From positions 201,112 to 213,073 of the forward strand of contig NW_006766899.1 in assembly GCF_000275845.1 (NCBI RefSeq): 11,962 bases of DNA. The letters are read 5' to 3'. Positions within the stretch are counted from its first letter, which is position 1. The number at the start of each line of letters is the position of its first letter. Below the pieces are notes generated by a model. It made no database searches. It saw only the letters and a program-made list of their open reading frames with translations, and was not told the origin of the DNA. The stretch comes from Dichomitus squalens LYAD-421 SS1. Its lineage: Eukaryota > Basidiomycota > Agaricomycetes > Polyporales > Polyporaceae. Both the position numbers and the translations under genes were made by a program. Below, piece after piece: positions 8,318-11,962 of this stretch.

Positions 8318-11150
8318 ATGTCTCAGCACGCCGACCGCGACGTCGAAGCCGCGAGGGGGAGCTCCCAACAAGGGTGAGTCTCACCGTGTGTTCATGTTTT
8401 TGTCAGAGTTATATAATTGTTTGCTTTTCTAGCCCTCCCGATCGCACTGTGGACGACCCCAATGATGTGTCCCAGGAGAACATATTCGAGGACATTGAAG
8501 AAATTGCGGAGAAGGGGATGAAGTTCGTGCTCATGCCGGTCTGGGCGCGAATGAAGCCCGAGGACATGCCCACATATCCCACGTGGGAAGAGAGCCTGCA
8601 CGACATGTTCGTGAAGTGTTGTGAGTTCTTTCCTTTGCTTGCAACGGCCGGAGGGGGAGACTGTCTGGACCAGGGTACAACATCCCTTTCGTCGTGGTTC
8701 CGCTCGCGCTCGCCTGGGCCTCGCATTTCGACTCGGAGAAATGGGGCAACAACACTACATTCGTTCGTGAGTATCATTGCGGCAACCGAAGATGATCAAT
8801 TCTAGACTCTGCAAACAGTTTGCTTCATCGCCATGATCCCACTACAGAAGATCTTCGACTGGGGCGGAGACGAAATCGGTTTGTTCCTCGGAAACGAGCC
8901 ACGGGATCTCTTGGTCATCACACTGAGCAAGTAAGTCTTCAGACTCTAGACCCGTTGTGTATCTGACCCACCATCTTCTAGTGCTATTGAGGCGGCATTA
9001 GCTATTATCCTGCTCTTCAGGTGCCAGTGCGTATCTCAGTAGCTACCCTCATTTACGACGCCTCATCCTCATCCTCATCCTCATCGGCGCTGTCATACTA
9101 GGCTAAGGCTACTGCAATCAACAGTGATCGGTACGTGTCGAGCATAGTCATTCCAAGTACAACATATGTACTTGTCATCTATAGGCGTCGTCCTTCTCCA
9201 TCTCCTCCTTATCCCTGGAGTCGCTTTCTTTATCCAAGGTGCCCAGATCTATGAGCAACGGCTCCATCAATTCTCAAACCTGAACCACTCTCTGCTCATG
9301 ATCGGGTTCGTTCTCCAAGTCTCATATATGTCTATCTTGTGTCTTACTCATGATGAACGAATACAACAGAGTCCTTGGAATTCTGGTGCCAACTGTATTC
9401 TTTGCTGCGTTGGACCGCGGGTCCGTTGCTGCGGGGAGCGGCGACCAGTCTGGGTTGCCAGCGCCCTTCGTACCTTTGGTCAGTGACGCAGTGCGCCGCG
9501 ACATTGTCCAAATGAGTCGCGGAATCGCCGTCATGCTCCTTCTTATGTGCGTTGTCTTGATCATTCCTTCGCGCGACTCTCCATCACTTATCATGTGCAT
9601 ACCAGTTACATCACTGGATGCCTCTACCGTCATAATGTCTTGCCTCTCCCTGGTCATCCTGAACCCGTTCCACCTCCTGCCCGAGCCAACACGCTCAACA
9701 ATGCTCTGCAGACTGGCATCAACGATGGGCATCATCAGAGTATGCCAAGTACCGGCATCGTGAACTCGATTTCGTCGCCACCGCGCACAGTGCGCTCGAT
9801 CTCCAGCGGCACTTTGAGTCATTTGCGCACACCGACAAACTCATCCTTTCCCCCGGCTCAATTGAACAACTGTGGGAAGGCGCCTCCCCCGAAAAGCGAG
9901 GTGAATCCGTGGGTGTGCGTCGTGCTCGTCATCGTCGCGGTAGCGTTCATGGGTGTTACAGCCGAGTTTGTAAGTCTCCTTGCTCAGTTTCCCGCTCTCG
10001 ATTTGGCTGATTACGGAGCCCCACTCGCGAAGCTCGTCTCAAGCATAGAGACCCTCCTCGAGACGAGTGACATCCAGACAGAGTTCGTCTGTCGTTCCCC
10101 TATCATGCGTCGCTCTGTCTGATGTCCCGTCGATCCACTTGCCCTCGTGCACAGATGGTTCGGGCTCGTCCTCCTCCCTATCGTCTCTTTCTCTGCAGAC
10201 GGCGCGGTTGTTGTCTGGAACTTCTCCATTGCGCTCTGTCGATACGCCGTCCGCCGCATACGATCGCGCAGGGCGAGGAAGGCCTCGTCCGCTGAGACTA
10301 GCACGGATACACAAGCGCCAAGGGAACAGAAGACCGTACCCACGCAACGTGTCTTGCAGGACGCTCCACACATTGACTACGTCGATGAGCCCGCAGAGAT
10401 CGAGTCCCATCATGAGCCACCAACCTACGGCCCGCGTCCTTCCCAGTCCACTTCGACTCTTCGCACAGCAAAGAGCCGGGAGGTGGCTTCCTCTGACCCG
10501 AACCCGAACCCGAGCGCAGCCAAGGCCAACCCTAGGGTCCGCCGCCGCCCCACAACCGGATCTAACAGGCAAGCTGGCTGGAACGCAGGGAATGAGCCAA
10601 AGGAGCAGGTAGAGCAAGACAGCTCAGAAGACGTACTCGAGCTCCCCTGGGTCTCCGAGTTCGCGCACGGGCGGCCGATCGACCTCAGCATCCAGTTCAC
10701 GCTCTGGTGGACACCTTTCCTCGTCCTCCTCGGATGGTGGACCGGGCGCCCGATGCATCTCCTCTTTGGTACGTCTGCTCATCCTCCTCTGGATGATCTT
10801 ACGAGTTAACCTGGCTACCACCAACAGACTACTTTGAGGTGGGCATGCTGCTGGGGGCATGCTTCCTCGTCAACTACGTGACGGTGGACGAGAAGACGAA
10901 CATGTCCGAGGGACTGACGATGATATCCTTCTATGCCATGATCGTGAGTGCCATTCCTTCCCCGTCAATTCTGTTCTCTGCATTCGGCGTCGGCGTCAGT
11001 AGCTGACGAGTGATACAGGCGACAGCGGCGTGGTTTTATCCAGGCCAACCACAAGTCGCGTTCATGCTCAACTGCCCGGGAACCGTGGCGGAGGCTGTGG
11101 CCCAAGGCGCGGAAGGAACAGGGCAGAATTTGGTGAAGATACTGATATGA
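8318..11150 (+). CDS. CAX-type cation/proton exchanger, tandem copy 3 (13 exons)
   Basis: Longest paralogue, 698 residues. Exons: 8318-8373, 8433-8620, 8674-8766, 8819-8930, 8982-9026, 9102-9130, 9185-9305, 9370-9546, 9606-9969, 10033-10082, 10155-10768, 10828-10943, 11019-11150. It begins with a unique 56-bp first exon in good start context (CGCCATGTC). The N-tail is ~81 residues and acidic (DIEEIAEKG). M1 starts at W82. c-1 is S149-NAIE (E153), c-2 is SFSADG (D427), SIQ is at 590-592, then TPFLVLLGWW, DEKTNMSEG and AWFYPGQP. The M6-M7 loop is long, Ser/Thr/Pro-rich and partly basic (RTVRSISSGTLSHLRTPT). The M8-M9 linker is 155 residues, starting with an Arg cluster (RRIRSRRARK) and otherwise low in complexity, probably disordered. 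These loops are the places expected for regulation or phosphorylation. Length is well above typical fungal CAX proteins (about 400-470). Substrate and organelle are inferred from family only. Confidence 0.88.
9061..9084 (+). repeat. Hexanucleotide microsatellite (CCTCAT)4 in an intron
   Basis: Four perfect copies of CCTCAT lie inside the intron 9027-9101 of exchanger copy 3, between its 45-bp and 29-bp exons. The tract is pyrimidine-rich and sits just before the acceptor at 9101, so it may act as the polypyrimidine or branch region. This intron is 75 nt, against 55-56 nt at the same position in the paralogues, consistent with repeat expansion. Confidence 0.85.
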
Positions 11151-11375
11151 TCCCCTCCACACTCATCATCGCACGCGTAAATGTGCTCTAAATCTATCAA
11201 TATCACCATAATCAATGTACTTGTTCTGAAGTTAAGTTATGTAAGCAAAGTGGCCGAAACCGTCCGCGAGCTCTTGGACGTCTCCAGATCGGTGTGCAAC
11301 CTCTCGCTCAACTCTAAGTACATCGACTGTCCCTTTTCGCCCCAAGGCGCCCCTCCTGGATCACCCTCGGTCTTC
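11151..11375. other. 3' UTR of exchanger gene 3 and undefined spacer
   Basis: The A/T-rich stretch directly after the TGA (about 11175-11240, with several AAT and ATCAAT words) looks like a 3' UTR and poly(A) region. No protein gene is supported; a 69-codon frame here has no recognisable features. The boundary with the leftward-reading retrotransposon LTR is not defined and could lie anywhere from about 11222 to 11429. Confidence 0.45.
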
Positions 11376-11639
11376 TGTTTTGTCGTCTGATCACTCCTGC
11401 TTTTGACCCGTAGTCCACTGTATTAACGGGGTTACGAGCCGACTACGGTAGGATCTAATGTAATCAGTGCCTCAGTGGGGAAAAGACTGAGGCACTGGTC
11501 GACACGAACGTCGGTATAAGTGAGCGACGGGGAGCGCCCGCGACTGATGGTGGCGGGCGATAAGCTCGCCATGTGGGCGCAGGCGCTCAGGTACGAAACC
11601 CAACGTTCTCGAGACTTCGTCGGCGCTTGCACGCCAACA
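11376..11639 (-). repeat. 3' long terminal repeat of a copia-type element (inner edge approximate)
   Basis: Read on the - strand, the LTR opens with TGTTGGCG at 11639, immediately after a polypurine tract, as expected for a copia 3' LTR. The far end is uncertain. Candidate CA ends on the - strand correspond to TG on the + strand at 11376 (TGTTTTG, used here), 11222 (TGTTCTG) or 11429 (TGTATTA). A TATA-like word is at 11515-11518. Without the 5' LTR, which lies outside the window, neither the length nor the target-site duplication can be fixed. Confidence 0.55.
11465..11497. repeat. Perfect 12-bp inverted repeat (hairpin) within the LTR
   Basis: CAGTGCCTCAGT at 11465-11476 and its exact reverse complement ACTGAGGCACTG at 11486-11497 flank a 9-nt loop (GGGGAAAAG on the + strand, CTTTTCCCC on the - strand). 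It would form a stable hairpin in RNA of either strand. It lies downstream of the TATA-like word in the direction of element transcription, so it may fall in the R region or in the transcript leader and tail. Confidence 0.85.
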
Positions 11640-11648
11640 CTCCCCCTC
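11640..11648 (-). promoter_or_regulatory. Polypurine tract of the copia element
   Basis: On the - strand the sequence GAGGGGGAG directly precedes the LTR start TGTTGG. This is the expected position and composition for the plus-strand primer of LTR retrotransposon reverse transcription. Its first two bases are also the last two of the polyprotein stop codon TGA, so coding region and primer site overlap. Confidence 0.8.
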
Positions 11649-11961
11649 AAGCCTGACGAAGGCCGAGAGCGAAAGCGAGCATCTTGACCCGGGGACGAGG
11701 GAGCGCCTTCGTGAGCAAGTCGGCCACCATCTCGTTGGTTGGACAGTAGCGGAGGATCATACTACGTTGCACAACAAGCTCGCGAATGTGGTGATAGCGA
11801 ATGTCGATATGCTTCGTGCGAGCGTGGAAGATGTCGGGATTGTCGACGAGCTTGAGAGCGCTCTGGTTGTCGCAGAGGAGAAGGGTCGGGGCCGCTAATG
11901 GAGCAGTGAGCTCTGATAGGAGGTTGCGGAGCCAGACGGCTTCACGAGACGAATCGGAACG
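11647..11961 (-). mobile_element. pol: Ty1/copia retrotransposon polyprotein, C-terminal RNase H end (partial)
   Basis: The 104-codon open frame runs in from the right edge of the window and ends in TGA; its upstream part lies outside. It shows the typical end of a copia reverse transcriptase/RNase H: SREAVWLRNLLSEL, the LLCDNQSAL block containing an RNase H acidic residue, ARTKHIDIRYHHIREL, LRYCPTNEMVADLLTKAL, and a short tail ending ALGLRQA. No stop or frameshift interrupts it, so the element may be young. It reads toward, and is convergent with, exchanger copy 3. The gag, protease, integrase and most of the reverse transcriptase are not in the window, so activity cannot be judged. Confidence 0.93.
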
Positions 11962-11962
11962 G

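Noticed and set aside
10039..10617. 192-codon - strand frame and 181-codon alternative + strand frame
   Set aside because: Both overlap the long low-complexity exon of copy 3, which is tied to clear CAX blocks on each side; the other frames show no domain.

Overview
The window reads as nuclear DNA of a filamentous basidiomycete, most likely an Agaricomycete. Its genes are cut by many short GT-AG introns (47-76 nt), base composition is moderately GC-rich, and a fungal-style Ty1/copia retrotransposon end closes the window. No bacterial operon structure, tRNA, rRNA or CRISPR array was seen.

The core is a head-to-tail array of three paralogous multi-exon genes on the + strand (1678-3980, 4747-7019, 8318-11150). 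I joined their exons by eye using splice sites, phase and paralogue comparison. All three give complete open reading frames of 573, 543 and 698 residues. Each matches the layout of the Ca2+/cation-proton exchanger (CAX) family: eleven likely membrane segments, a c-1 motif in M3, a c-2 motif in M8, and the characteristic C-terminal blocks (TPFLVLLGW, DAKTN..EG, AxxAWYYP). They would probably sit in the vacuolar or another internal membrane and exchange a cation for protons.

The three proteins form a divergent subfamily. The c-1 motif GNAxE has become NNAVE or SNAIE, and the c-2 motif GNAAEH has become SFSADG in every copy. Intron positions and phases are almost all shared, so the array arose by tandem duplication. 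The hydrophilic parts have diverged strongly: the N-terminal tail, the M6-M7 loop (an acidic minisatellite in copy 2, a Ser/Thr/Pro-rich loop in copy 3), and the M8-M9 linker (28, 70 and 155 residues). The transport core is conserved while the presumed regulatory surfaces differ.

The stretches 1-1600, 3981-4746 and 7020-8317 hold no gene I can support, only probable promoter, leader and 3' UTR sequence. At the right edge, on the - strand and convergent with the third exchanger, lies the 3' end of a copia element: the RNase H C-terminus, a polypurine tract overlapping its stop codon, and the start of the 3' LTR, which carries a perfect 12-bp hairpin. The rest of the element lies beyond the window.
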